Below, in pieces: positions 18,543 through 26,904 of a DNA stretch of 64,000 bases (positions are counted from its first letter, which is position 1; each line of letters begins with the position of its first letter). The position numbers were made by a program, and so were the translations under genes. The notes beneath the pieces were generated by a model. It had not been told where the DNA came from, did not search any database, and was given only the letters and a program-made list of their open reading frames with translations. The stretch is from Flagellimonas allohymeniacidonis (GTDB lineage: Bacteria > Bacteroidota > Bacteroidia > Flavobacteriales > Flavobacteriaceae), in contig NZ_SGIU01000001.1 of assembly GCF_004296335.1 (NCBI RefSeq), forward strand, positions 411,290 through 475,289, written 5' to 3'.

Positions 18543-18604
18543 TTGAAACGTAATACTGTAAACGTTACTCTTTAATTCAGTTCTAAGCTTATTAACCGAT
18601 TAGG

Positions 18605-19240
18605 CTAACTCCCCTCTTCATTTGATCCTCTGAAAAAAGACATTGTCTCATTTTCATCGGTATTGACATCCCTCGGAAATAGTATTTTTTTAACGGTCAA
18701 AGCCAAGATTCTCAGGTCCAGAAAAAGACCAATATGGTCCACATAGTATAGATCATGGGCAAATTTTTGTTCCCAAGAAATGGTGTTTCTGCCATTAACT
18801 TGGGCCCATCCTGTAACCCCGGGTTTTGCATCATGCCTTCTCATTTGTTCTTCTGAATAATATTCTAAATATTCCTCTCTGAGTGGTCTGGGACCAACCA
18901 AACTCATTTGGCCTATAATGACATTGATAAGTTGTGGAATCTCATCCAATGAATATTTTCTGATGAAAGTGCCAAAAGGGGTGATTCGTTCCATATCTGG
19001 GAGTAATTCACCATGCGAATCCCTTTTGTCGTTCATGGTTTTGAACTTGATAATTTTAAAAATCTTTCCTTTTAAACCGGGTCGACGCTGAATAAAGAAA
19101 ACCGATCCGCTATTGTAAAAAGCCAACAGGCAGCATACCAAAAAGAAGATTGGTAATAACAGTATGAAGGTGATTAAGGAAACAATAAAATCAAAAAACC
19201 GTTTAATCGGTAAATAAATTTGTATTTTATTTTGCTTCAT
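18605..19240 (-). CDS. Undecaprenyl-phosphate sugar phosphotransferase (PglC/WcaJ C-terminal type), copy 1
   Basis: A 211-aa monotopic phosphoglycosyl transferase that starts the lipid-linked repeat unit by moving a sugar-1-phosphate from a UDP-sugar to undecaprenyl phosphate. One N-terminal hydrophobic re-entrant helix (FFDFIVSLITFILLLP) precedes the catalytic domain with KIIKFKTM, the DEIPQLINVIIGQMSLVGPR block (Asp-Glu dyad) and PGVTGWAQVNGRN. Its short length matches PglC rather than full WbaP/WcaJ. I choose the ATG at 19240; a TTG at 19288 would add 16 residues not usual for the family. It is paralogous to the gene at 20147-20779. Confidence 0.88.
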   Translation of the reverse strand: MKQNKIQIYLPIKRFFDFIVSLITFILLLPIFFLVCCLLAFYNSGSVFFIQRRPGLKGKIFKIIKFKTMNDKRDSHGELLPDMERITPFGTFIRKYSLDEIPQLINVIIGQMSLVGPRPLREEYLEYYSEEQMRRHDAKPGVTGWAQVNGRNTISWEQKFAHDLYYVDHIGLFLDLRILALTVKKILFPRDVNTDENETMSFFRGSNEEGS

Positions 19241-19305
19241 AAAGTCATACTTTTTGAACTGTAAGTATTTTTGGGCAAATGTTTGCAAAAAAAAAGAAAT
19301 GGGCC

Positions 19306-19331
19306 AATAAATCGGACGTCCGCTATTTATT
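19306..19331. repeat. Imperfect palindrome in a divergent promoter region
   Basis: AATAAAT, then the perfect 10-bp palindrome CGGACGTCCG (19313-19322), then CT and ATTTATT. The outer arms are exact inverted copies. It lies between the divergent sugar-transferase and sulfotransferase genes and overlaps a candidate -7 box, so a dimeric regulator site or an RNA hairpin is possible. Confidence 0.5.
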
Positions 19332-19335
19332 TTTG
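19328..19335 (+). promoter_or_regulatory. -7 box (TATTTTTG) for the lone sulfotransferase-like gene
   Basis: TATTTTTG matches TAnnTTTG and lies 19 nt before the ATG at 19355. No -33 TTG is present at normal spacing, and the palindrome overlaps it, so the promoter may need an activator or be blocked by a repressor. Confidence 0.3.
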
Positions 19336-19354
19336 TTGTTAGGTATTCTTCGTT

Positions 19355-20119
19355 ATGAATTTAAAAAAACTAGTATTGTCCTCACCTTTGGCAAAAGTGG
19401 CCAAAAATAGTGAGGCTTTTCTCGACGCTGCAAAGGTAAATCTATCCAGACAACCTTCAAATAAGCAGAATACGGCATATTTAATATCCCCTTTTAAAAC
19501 AGGGACCTATTATTTAAGCAGCTGTTATAAAAGTGATTATGTTCAACAGCAGCCCATGCAATATTTGAGCCTAAAAAAGCTCGATAAGAATTTCAGCACA
19601 TTTTTTGAAAAGAGAAAGGACTTTTTGAATTTGAAATTGGAGTGCTCGGGTTTTTGGTCAGTCTACCTAGAGGAATTGGCGAATGATGACTTAGCAAAAA
19701 ACCTTACCTATATATGTTTATTAAGGCCACCCTCAAAATGGATAAGTTCAGTAATCAATTATTGGGGCATTCTTGATTACCTCAAATTCGATTACCTGAA
19801 TGAGCTTTTTTGGAAAAACAAAGTAGGAGTGGATTTAACGGATTTCAATCTAAAGACCGAAAAAGAAAAGGCTATGGTTCTAAATCGTTTGGCTGATTTT
19901 TATATGGACTTTACGAGAAAAACGGCATTATTGGAAAATGTGATCTACTTGGACCTTAACAAGATTGATGAGCAGTTGCCAATAATCGATAAGTTGATTG
20001 AACTTGAATCACAACCGCAAAAGGCTTCAAAAAATAAGAACAAAACCAAAAGTTTTGAATACTCCAATCCCGATTTGGATAGGGAATACAAGGAGATGAC
20101 GGATAAGCTCAGGGCATAG
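19355..20119 (+). CDS. Sulfotransferase-like protein (divergent)
   Basis: A 254-aa cytoplasmic protein. PFKTGTYYL (residues 46-54) fits the PAPS 5'-phosphosulfate-binding loop (K/R-S/T-G-T), and YICLLRPPSKWISSVINYW (R124, S131/S132) fits the 3'-phosphate-binding segment R-x-P-x(n)-S. The protein is short and the C-terminal part is low-complexity Lys/Asn-rich, so the family call is moderate. It is the only plus-strand gene in the middle of a long minus-strand block and runs convergently into the second phosphoglycosyl transferase with a 27-nt gap. PAPS could come from cysC/D/N at 7.4-10.2 kb. Confidence 0.6.
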   Translation: MNLKKLVLSSPLAKVAKNSEAFLDAAKVNLSRQPSNKQNTAYLISPFKTGTYYLSSCYKSDYVQQQPMQYLSLKKLDKNFSTFFEKRKDFLNLKLECSGFWSVYLEELANDDLAKNLTYICLLRPPSKWISSVINYWGILDYLKFDYLNELFWKNKVGVDLTDFNLKTEKEKAMVLNRLADFYMDFTRKTALLENVIYLDLNKIDEQLPIIDKLIELESQPQKASKNKNKTKSFEYSNPDLDREYKEMTDKLRA

Positions 20120-20146
20120 AAAGGCTAAAGATAAGTTTGTGATGCC

Positions 20147-20779
20147 CTATTTCCCTTGCATTTTTTTGTAGGTAATAAAGTCTACCATTTTAGAGTAAGG
20201 GTCGACCTCTACATCTTCTCGCTTAATTACTTTAATTACAGTTTTGAATAGGATGACCAAATCTGTTTTTAATGAAATACGGTTTACATATTCAATGTCT
20301 TTTTCCAAGCGCTTGTCCCAATAAAGCAAATTTCGCCCCGAGATCTGAGCGAGACCTGTAATGCCGGGCTTAACGTTATGTCGAGTTCTTTCAACACTAT
20401 CGTAATACGGTAAATAACTCATTAATAGAGGTCTCGGACCAATAAAACTCATATCTCCCTTTAGAACGTTTATCAATTGGGGAATTTCATCCAAAGAAAA
20501 TTTCCGTACGATTTTACCAACTTTAGTGAGGCGCTCCGTGTCAGATAGAAGATTTCCATCCTTATCCTTCAGGTCTCGCATGGTTTTGAATTTTACCAAA
20601 GTGAAAGTTTTCTCATATTGTCCCGGCCTTTGCTGAAAGAAAAGAAAACTACCGCCGTGGTAGGACACAAACAAGAAAACAGAAACCATTAGCCAAATGG
20701 GCAGCGTCAACACCAACATGGTGAGTGCAAAAAAGAAATCCATAAGTGGCTTAAAAATTTTTACGTAAAAAGAACCCAT
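20147..20779 (-). CDS. Undecaprenyl-phosphate sugar phosphotransferase (PglC/WcaJ C-terminal type), copy 2
   Basis: A 210-aa phosphoglycosyl transferase with one N-terminal membrane segment (about residues 10-38) and a catalytic domain: LVKFKTMRD, KFSLDEIPQLINVLKGDMSF (with the DE dyad), FIGPRPLLM and KPGITGLAQISGRN. It is the same family and size as the gene at 18605-19240. Two initiating enzymes in one locus may mean two first sugars or two polymers. It is the last gene of the roughly 23-kb minus-strand block and starts 35 nt after the GT4 gene upstream. Confidence 0.9.
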   Translation of the reverse strand: MGSFYVKIFKPLMDFFFALTMLVLTLPIWLMVSVFLFVSYHGGSFLFFQQRPGQYEKTFTLVKFKTMRDLKDKDGNLLSDTERLTKVGKIVRKFSLDEIPQLINVLKGDMSFIGPRPLLMSYLPYYDSVERTRHNVKPGITGLAQISGRNLLYWDKRLEKDIEYVNRISLKTDLVILFKTVIKVIKREDVEVDPYSKMVDFITYKKMQGK

Positions 20780-20814
20780 AGATGCTTTTGATTTATTGCC
20801 AAAAAATGAATTGG

Positions 20815-21948
20815 CTATTCCAACGAAGATTCAATTACCTTGATTAAGTCTGCATTTATTAATTGTACATCGAACTTCTTTTTGGCCAGTTCATTACTGG
20901 CTTTCCCCATTTTGTTGATTTCAGCTGTATTTTCCAATAAAAACTGCATGGCTTCTATTAAGCTATCTAAACTTTGGGGGGCTATCAAAAATCCATTTTC
21001 CCTATTGACCACAGTTTCTCTACATCCAGGCGTATCGGTTGTAATTACTGGCAGTCCTACTGAAAGTGCCTCAAGGATTGATCTTGGGACGCCCTCCCTG
21101 TAATAGGTCGGCAATACAAACACATCAGAACGCTCAAGAAACTCGGGTACAACGTTTGAACGGCCGTGATATACTACAATTTCGCTTTCATGAAATTGGG
21201 TCAAATCTTCAAGCTTTATCGCTGAAGGTGATTTATCAGGTGCTCCGATAATATGAAATTCGGCCAAAGGGAATCGCGGTTTAAGCTGCTTGGCTGCTTC
21301 AATATACAGATGGATTCCTTTTTCACGGATTAAGCGCGCTACAAACAAAAAAATGATTTTTTCAGAATCGATTTTCTTTTGGCGAAAAGGATATCGTTCC
21401 AAGTTAACACCCGAGCCGTTTACTATAGACGTTTTTTGTTTTTTGGAGAGAATTTTGAGTTTCTGAAAAAGAGCCAAATCATCTTTGTTCTGAAAAATCA
21501 CGGCCTTATTACTTCTAATAGACAGTTTGTACAATACTTCCGCAATGTTTTGGAGAAATCTAGCCTTTTTCGAGGTTGCAGAAAAGGTAAATCCCAAGCC
21601 CGTAATCAACGAGACTACTCTTGCTTTTGTCATTTTTGCAGCAAAAGAGCTGTAAAGAACCGGTTTTAACGTGTAGGGAAAAACAATATCGACCTTGTGT
21701 TGTTTAATAATTCTTCTTAGCTGAAAAATTGACTTTATATCTTTAATGGGATTAAGTCCTGTTCGCTGAAGATGATAAGATAGGGGTGAGGCTCCCATTG
21801 CTCTAATCTTGGATGCTACTTTTTCGCTCATCGATGGGGCAAGCGCCAGTACCTCAAAGTCATTGGCGACCAACTCTTTGATAAAGTCTCCGCGAAAACC
21901 TATCAAGGAAGCGTCATAGGAACAAACAAGCATAATTTTTCGAGCCAT
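20815..21948 (-). CDS. Glycosyltransferase family 4 (PglA/WbpY-like N-terminal pattern)
   Basis: A 377-aa GT4 glycosyltransferase of GT-B fold. The N-terminal acceptor half contains FRGDFIKELVANDFEVLALAP and VSLITGLGFTF; the C-terminal donor half has LFVARLIREKGIHLYIEAAK, then YREGVPRSILEALSVGLPVI with the E-x7-E motif. The segment before the linker (GSGVNLERYPF) is shared with transferases that add a GalNAc/GlcNAc-type sugar to undecaprenyl-PP-amino sugars. It sits next to the initiating transferase, which fits addition of the second sugar; donor and acceptor are inferred. Confidence 0.85.
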   Translation of the reverse strand: MARKIMLVCSYDASLIGFRGDFIKELVANDFEVLALAPSMSEKVASKIRAMGASPLSYHLQRTGLNPIKDIKSIFQLRRIIKQHKVDIVFPYTLKPVLYSSFAAKMTKARVVSLITGLGFTFSATSKKARFLQNIAEVLYKLSIRSNKAVIFQNKDDLALFQKLKILSKKQKTSIVNGSGVNLERYPFRQKKIDSEKIIFLFVARLIREKGIHLYIEAAKQLKPRFPLAEFHIIGAPDKSPSAIKLEDLTQFHESEIVVYHGRSNVVPEFLERSDVFVLPTYYREGVPRSILEALSVGLPVITTDTPGCRETVVNRENGFLIAPQSLDSLIEAMQFLLENTAEINKMGKASNELAKKKFDVQLINADLIKVIESSLE

Positions 21949-21970
21949 GGTCCAATATCTTTAAGTCTTT

Positions 21971-23872
21971 TTATAAGTGGGCGCCGTTGTGGGTGTACCA
22001 TTTTTGAAAACAATAAAAGCCCCATACTCTAAATGTACTGTCTCGCTTACCAGATAGATGGTCTTTTACCAAATTTATTATCTGTGGGATGTTGAAAATT
22101 CCCTGCTCCTCCAAAAACTTTGGTTCAATGTAGGATTCCAGTTCTTTTCTTAGACTTAATCGGAGCCAATCACCTACAGGCGAACCAAATCCACTTTTAC
22201 TTCTATCCAAGAAGTTCTCTGGAAATTGATCTCTAAAAGCTTCTTTAAGAATGTATTTTTTGTTCCATCCCTTCATGAGGAAGTTCTCGGGTAACGAATT
22301 GGTGTATTCCCAAAGAGCCCTATTGAGGAAAGGAGCCCGACATTCCAGCGAGTTCATCATACTGGTACGGTCCACCTTGGGCAGCATTCCTCCTTCTAAA
22401 CTTAGAACCCAATCTACCAACCTATAGTCGGTTAGTGAAATTGGTTTAGCAATGCCCAGTCTTTCTTTATATGGATCAAAGATGTTTTGATTCAGTAAAG
22501 TCGGGTTTAATATCTCTTTGATATGATTATCCGTATTATTTAATGAAATGATATCCCAATAAAACTCGTTGGCATAGTCAACCGCATTCAAAAACTTTCG
22601 AATCTTAAACCGTATACCTCTGCTATCGTCCTTATCTTTTAAAAGGCTTGTAGCCAACCTTGTGAACTGCCGATGTAGTCCCTCGGGAACCAATCGGGTA
22701 TATTTTCGGTTCAACATTCCGATGTAATATTTGTTGTACCCTCCAAATACTTCATCTCCACCGTCTCCGGTAAGGGCTACTTTAACATGCTCTTTGGTCT
22801 TTCTGGAAATCAGCTCTGTAGGCAACGCCGCGGTATCGGAAAACGGCTCATCAAAATTGATTAATATTTCATGAATATTGTCCTTTAGGTCAACTTCACC
22901 AATGATAAACTCATGATGATTACTGTTGATATGTTTCGCCACCAATCTGGACTTGTCTGTTTCGTCAAATGAGGTCTTGGTAAACCCAATTGAAAAAGTA
23001 TCGATTTTCTTACCGGTATGTTGCGATAGACATAGCGAAACAATAGAAGAATCTACCCCACCGGAGAGAAAGGTCCCTAACGGCACATCGGATATTGAAC
23101 GACTGGCAACACTCTCATACACCAACTCCTTTACATGTTTTTTGGCCTCGTCGAAACTGACATTTTGTTTCTGAGGATACGTATAGGGAGTTATTTCCTT
23201 TATTTGAAAATCGTGTTTGTTTAGATCATAAACCATATAATGGTTTGCCTCGAGTTTATGAATGCCTTCATAAATGCTATAAGGGGCTGGGATATAGGTC
23301 AGCCTAAAGAATAAATTAAGACCATCGACCGAAATTGGAGGCTTGGAGGTTAGAACCTTCGTTATGGACTTTAACTCTGAGGCCCAAATAAAAGAGTCAT
23401 CCATTTTTGTGTAGTACAGGGGCTTTTCTCCAAAAAAATCCCTTGCCACAAAGACTTTATTCTTGTGTTGGTCATAAATACTGAACGCAAACATGCCATC
23501 TAGCATGGAAAAGGATTCCTCCCCGTACGTTTCGTAGAGTTTGAGGATAACCTCAGTATCACTTTGGGTATTGAATGTCTTTCCCAAATCCAATAAGGAA
23601 GACTTTAAGGACCTGTAATTGTAAATCTCGCCGTTAAATACAATAACGATTTTCCCATCCTCAGACTGAATAGGTTGTTTTCCTGTTGTCAAATCAATGA
23701 TCGAAAGGCGCCTCATGGCCATGCCCAAGGAAAAACTATCACCAGAAAAGGTACAGCTTCCATCATCATCGGGCCCCCTATGAATGATGCTGTCATTCAT
23801 AGTTTTCAATTTGCCGTGCAATTCCTCTTGGGACGCTTTTTTTAGACTAACAAGTCCATTGATTCCACACAT
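21971..23872 (-). CDS. asnB: Asparagine-synthase-type amidotransferase, copy 1
   Basis: A 633-aa glutamine-dependent amidotransferase. Cys2 of the N-terminal MCGINGL is the glutaminase nucleophile; HRGPDDDG and GEIYNY complete that domain. The ATP-pyrophosphatase PP-loop SGGVDS is at about residues 268-273, followed by LTGDGGDEVFGGY. The domain order is that of AsnB, but members in capsule and O-antigen loci (for example WbpS) are linked to amidation of uronic-acid carboxyls. Three such genes occur in this locus, next to uronic-acid genes, so sugar amidation is more likely than asparagine supply. It lies between two GT4 genes with gaps of 12-22 nt. Confidence 0.88.
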   Translation of the reverse strand: MCGINGLVSLKKASQEELHGKLKTMNDSIIHRGPDDDGSCTFSGDSFSLGMAMRRLSIIDLTTGKQPIQSEDGKIVIVFNGEIYNYRSLKSSLLDLGKTFNTQSDTEVILKLYETYGEESFSMLDGMFAFSIYDQHKNKVFVARDFFGEKPLYYTKMDDSFIWASELKSITKVLTSKPPISVDGLNLFFRLTYIPAPYSIYEGIHKLEANHYMVYDLNKHDFQIKEITPYTYPQKQNVSFDEAKKHVKELVYESVASRSISDVPLGTFLSGGVDSSIVSLCLSQHTGKKIDTFSIGFTKTSFDETDKSRLVAKHINSNHHEFIIGEVDLKDNIHEILINFDEPFSDTAALPTELISRKTKEHVKVALTGDGGDEVFGGYNKYYIGMLNRKYTRLVPEGLHRQFTRLATSLLKDKDDSRGIRFKIRKFLNAVDYANEFYWDIISLNNTDNHIKEILNPTLLNQNIFDPYKERLGIAKPISLTDYRLVDWVLSLEGGMLPKVDRTSMMNSLECRAPFLNRALWEYTNSLPENFLMKGWNKKYILKEAFRDQFPENFLDRSKSGFGSPVGDWLRLSLRKELESYIEPKFLEEQGIFNIPQIINLVKDHLSGKRDSTFRVWGFYCFQKWYTHNGAHL

Positions 23873-23884
23873 TTAAATAACTAA

Positions 23885-25021
23885 TTATGGATTGAAAATT
23901 GAGTTTTTATATTCCTCAAGGATACCTGCAATAGCAAAATCTGAAATCCTTTTTTTTAGATGGGGAGCATATTGGTTTTTGAAATCCTTATTCTGGGTCA
24001 TGGATACAATGGCCTCTTTCATAAGCTTACTGTTTCCAACCGGCACCAAGGTACCGTATTCAGATGGCATTAATGCATCCAACTTTTCGTTTTGTACTTC
24101 AAGTATTTCAGAAGGACCTGCTTTGCAATTTGTTGAGATGATGGGTAACCCACATGCCATGGCTTCTAATAGAACGTTTGGAAAACCTTCATGGTTCGAT
24201 CCAAAAACAAAGATATCGGCACCTTTTAAATACTCAAATGGGGTGTCGATAAAACCTAAGAGATAAACGTTGTCCTGAAGCTTTTTCTCATTTATAATAC
24301 CCTCCAGCTCTGATCGTAGCTCCCCATCACCCAAAATATACAGCCGAATATTTTTTTGATCTGCAATGGCTTCTATCAGCATTTTATGGTTTTTACCGGC
24401 ATCAAGTCTGCCCACCGTAATTAAATTGATATAGTTCGGATCGAAAAAATCTTGTTTTATACCTGATTTTTCCACCTTCGATAAGTCGATGGGATTGTAA
24501 ATAACGTCAATAATGGTTTTGGGAACTTGGAAGTTGGCAACCAGATCTGAGGCGTTTCCGTTTGAATTGGCAATTACCAAATCAGCTTTTTTATAGGTTT
24601 TTTTAATAAGAACCTTATTTATCTGGCTTTTGAGATCACCATAGCCATATTGGAGTGATGGGAATGCTCTTTCACTTATAATTCTTTTAGGACCCTTATG
24701 GAAAAACCTGGATAGAATATTGATATAGTTCGGCCTTGTCATAAGACTTAGCGAATGGGTAATATTCTTTTTTTTACATAGCATGGCATACTTGTAAGCG
24801 AGAAGAGGCACCTTCGCTAACTTGGTGAATCCAGATTCACTAACCTTGGATTCATCAATGTAGTATATCGGAATGTCCTTGGGTATGTCATAAACAATTT
24901 TTCGGTTCATCATAATCAGAACCACATTCAACTTTTTAGAATGGAAATAATTTAGCAAATTGGAGACCACACGCTCCGCACCACCTCCGCCAAGTGAATA
25001 AATGAGTATTCCTAGAGTCAT
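23885..25021 (-). CDS. Glycosyltransferase family 4
   Basis: A 378-aa GT4 enzyme. The N-terminus YSLGGGGAERVVSNLL is the loop found in many capsule GT4 proteins; the donor half has LITVGRLDAGKNHKMLIEA and FGSNHEGFPNVLLEAMACGLPI with the E-x7-E pair. Specificity is not predictable. It lies between two asparagine-synthase-type genes, 12 nt from one and 6 nt from the other, so all are surely co-transcribed. It is similar in design to the GT4 genes at 27.9-29.0 and 31.5-32.6 kb. Confidence 0.88.
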   Translation of the reverse strand: MTLGILIYSLGGGGAERVVSNLLNYFHSKKLNVVLIMMNRKIVYDIPKDIPIYYIDESKVSESGFTKLAKVPLLAYKYAMLCKKKNITHSLSLMTRPNYINILSRFFHKGPKRIISERAFPSLQYGYGDLKSQINKVLIKKTYKKADLVIANSNGNASDLVANFQVPKTIIDVIYNPIDLSKVEKSGIKQDFFDPNYINLITVGRLDAGKNHKMLIEAIADQKNIRLYILGDGELRSELEGIINEKKLQDNVYLLGFIDTPFEYLKGADIFVFGSNHEGFPNVLLEAMACGLPIISTNCKAGPSEILEVQNEKLDALMPSEYGTLVPVGNSKLMKEAIVSMTQNKDFKNQYAPHLKKRISDFAIAGILEEYKNSIFNP

Positions 25022-25027
25022 TCCTTT

Positions 25028-26881
25028 TTATTTGATGGATAGACCTTTGCCATTAGTTTTTAACCATTGCTTCAGAACCAATAGTTTCCAAATCAAAGAA
25101 TATCTGTTCCAAGATCCTGTCATGTGTTGGTCGATCATTTTAGTTACCTCTCCTACCTTGATTCCTGGAATCGCCTTCAGCTCATTTTCACTTAACTCTG
25201 AGAGTACAAAGTCTTTTAAATCTTTTTTAAACCACTCCTTAAACGGCATGGTAAAACCAGCCTTGGGTCTATCAAATATTTCTTTGGGAGCATGTTTGTA
25301 AAGTATGTCCTTTAGAATTCTTTTTTGATTTCCTTTAATGAACTTATAATCAGTTGGGAGAGATCTTGCAAAGTCCACGACCCTGTAATCCATTAAAGGA
25401 GCCCTTGCTTCAAGGGAGTATGCCATAGTAGCTCTGTCCACTTTCGTATTAATATCCCAGTTCAAATATGTTTTGAGATCGAAATCAGACGCTCTTTCAT
25501 AAATGTTCTTGTTCTTATGGAACAGGTACTTTAACTCTTCAAATTCAAGAGTGTTCCTTGGGGTTTCCAACCAAGTAGCATTGGAATTGGACATGGTACG
25601 CAAGTAAGCTTCGTCGATGTTTTTGTTCTTGATGGTCTCAGAAATGATCTTTAGCCTATAATTCGGAGCCAGCTTTAAAATCTCGGCTCCAAAGAGTCTC
25701 AAAAACTTAGGAATGGCGTAAATCTTACTAAGATAGGTCAACCAATTATATCGGTGATAGCCCAGAAAGCTTTCATCACCTCCATCACCAGACAATGCTA
25801 CCGTTACATGCTGTCTGGTATATTTCGCCAATAACATGGATGGGATCGCCGATGAATCGGAAAAGGGCTCATCGTAAAAATCAGTGAAATTTTCAACTAG
25901 GTCAATACCTTCTTTGGGATCACATTCGATGATGTGATGATCAGTTTGAAGATGATTGGCCACTTCCGCTGCATATTGGCTTTCATCAAAGCCCTTTTCA
26001 TTGAACTTAACGGAAAATGTCCTGATTTTTTCACTTGTGGTCTTGGTGGCCAAAGCAGCGACAAGAGAGGAATCTACACCGCCCGATAAAAAAACTCCCA
26101 CAGGAACATCCGCTACCAGTCTGATCTTAACCGCATCGGCGAGTATTTCTTCAAGTTCATCCTTTGCCTCACCATATGAACCAGCGAAAGAAGGGCTTTT
26201 TGAAATGTCTATATCCCAATAGGACTCTGTTTCGAAATGCCTTGAGGTAATATCGTAAACAAAAAGGTGTCCTGCGGGCAGTTTATTAACTTCGTTAAAA
26301 ATGGATGAGGTATCTGGAATGACCCCCCAGGAAAGGTAATCGAGAATTGCATTCTTTGATATTGATAAATGCTGATTATGCAATTGTATTGAGGACAATT
26401 GGCTTGCAAATTCAAACCCCTCGCCAACGGTGGAATAATAAAACGGCTTTTGACCCAACCTATCCCTAGCCCCAAATAAAATTTGCTTTTTGGCATCGTG
26501 GATCACAAAGGCAAACATACCATTGAATTTTCGCACACAATCTTTACCATATTCCAAGTACGCAGCGCAGATTACCTCTGTGTCACTAGTGGTCCTAAAT
26601 GTGTACCCTAGGTTGCTAAGTACTTTTTTTACTTCGTTGTAATTGTAAACCTCACCATTGTACACAATCGATATGGAATCGTCATAGACAAAAGGTTGGT
26701 GCGACCTTTGATCGAGGTCCAATATGGAAAGCCTGTTATGGGCCAGGCTAAGTTTTTTCCCATTTGGCAAATCGATTGCCTTATACCCATAAAAATCGGG
26801 ACCTCTAAAATTTGTCAACTTCATCTTTGCTGCAACCTCTTGGCTGCTATAAGGCAATAAAGAACCGTAAATACCGCACAC
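25028..26881 (-). CDS. asnB: Asparagine-synthase-type amidotransferase, copy 2
   Basis: A 617-aa amidotransferase with MCGIYG (Cys2 nucleophile), FRGPDFYG, GEVYNY, PP-loop SGGVDS (near residue 264) and LSGDGGDESFLGYHRY. The start codon is GTG; it must be correct because processing has to expose Cys2. It is closer in its motifs (DESFLGY, ARAPLMDYRVVDFARSLP) to copy 3 at 44.8 kb than to copy 1. The likely job is glutamine-dependent amidation of a uronic-acid residue in the repeat unit, inferred from context. It lies 6 nt from the GT4 gene and 23 nt from the ATP-grasp gene. Confidence 0.88.
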   Translation of the reverse strand: MCGIYGSLLPYSSQEVAAKMKLTNFRGPDFYGYKAIDLPNGKKLSLAHNRLSILDLDQRSHQPFVYDDSISIVYNGEVYNYNEVKKVLSNLGYTFRTTSDTEVICAAYLEYGKDCVRKFNGMFAFVIHDAKKQILFGARDRLGQKPFYYSTVGEGFEFASQLSSIQLHNQHLSISKNAILDYLSWGVIPDTSSIFNEVNKLPAGHLFVYDITSRHFETESYWDIDISKSPSFAGSYGEAKDELEEILADAVKIRLVADVPVGVFLSGGVDSSLVAALATKTTSEKIRTFSVKFNEKGFDESQYAAEVANHLQTDHHIIECDPKEGIDLVENFTDFYDEPFSDSSAIPSMLLAKYTRQHVTVALSGDGGDESFLGYHRYNWLTYLSKIYAIPKFLRLFGAEILKLAPNYRLKIISETIKNKNIDEAYLRTMSNSNATWLETPRNTLEFEELKYLFHKNKNIYERASDFDLKTYLNWDINTKVDRATMAYSLEARAPLMDYRVVDFARSLPTDYKFIKGNQKRILKDILYKHAPKEIFDRPKAGFTMPFKEWFKKDLKDFVLSELSENELKAIPGIKVGEVTKMIDQHMTGSWNRYSLIWKLLVLKQWLKTNGKGLSIK

Positions 26882-26904
26882 AACTTTTACAATATTGATT
26901 TACA

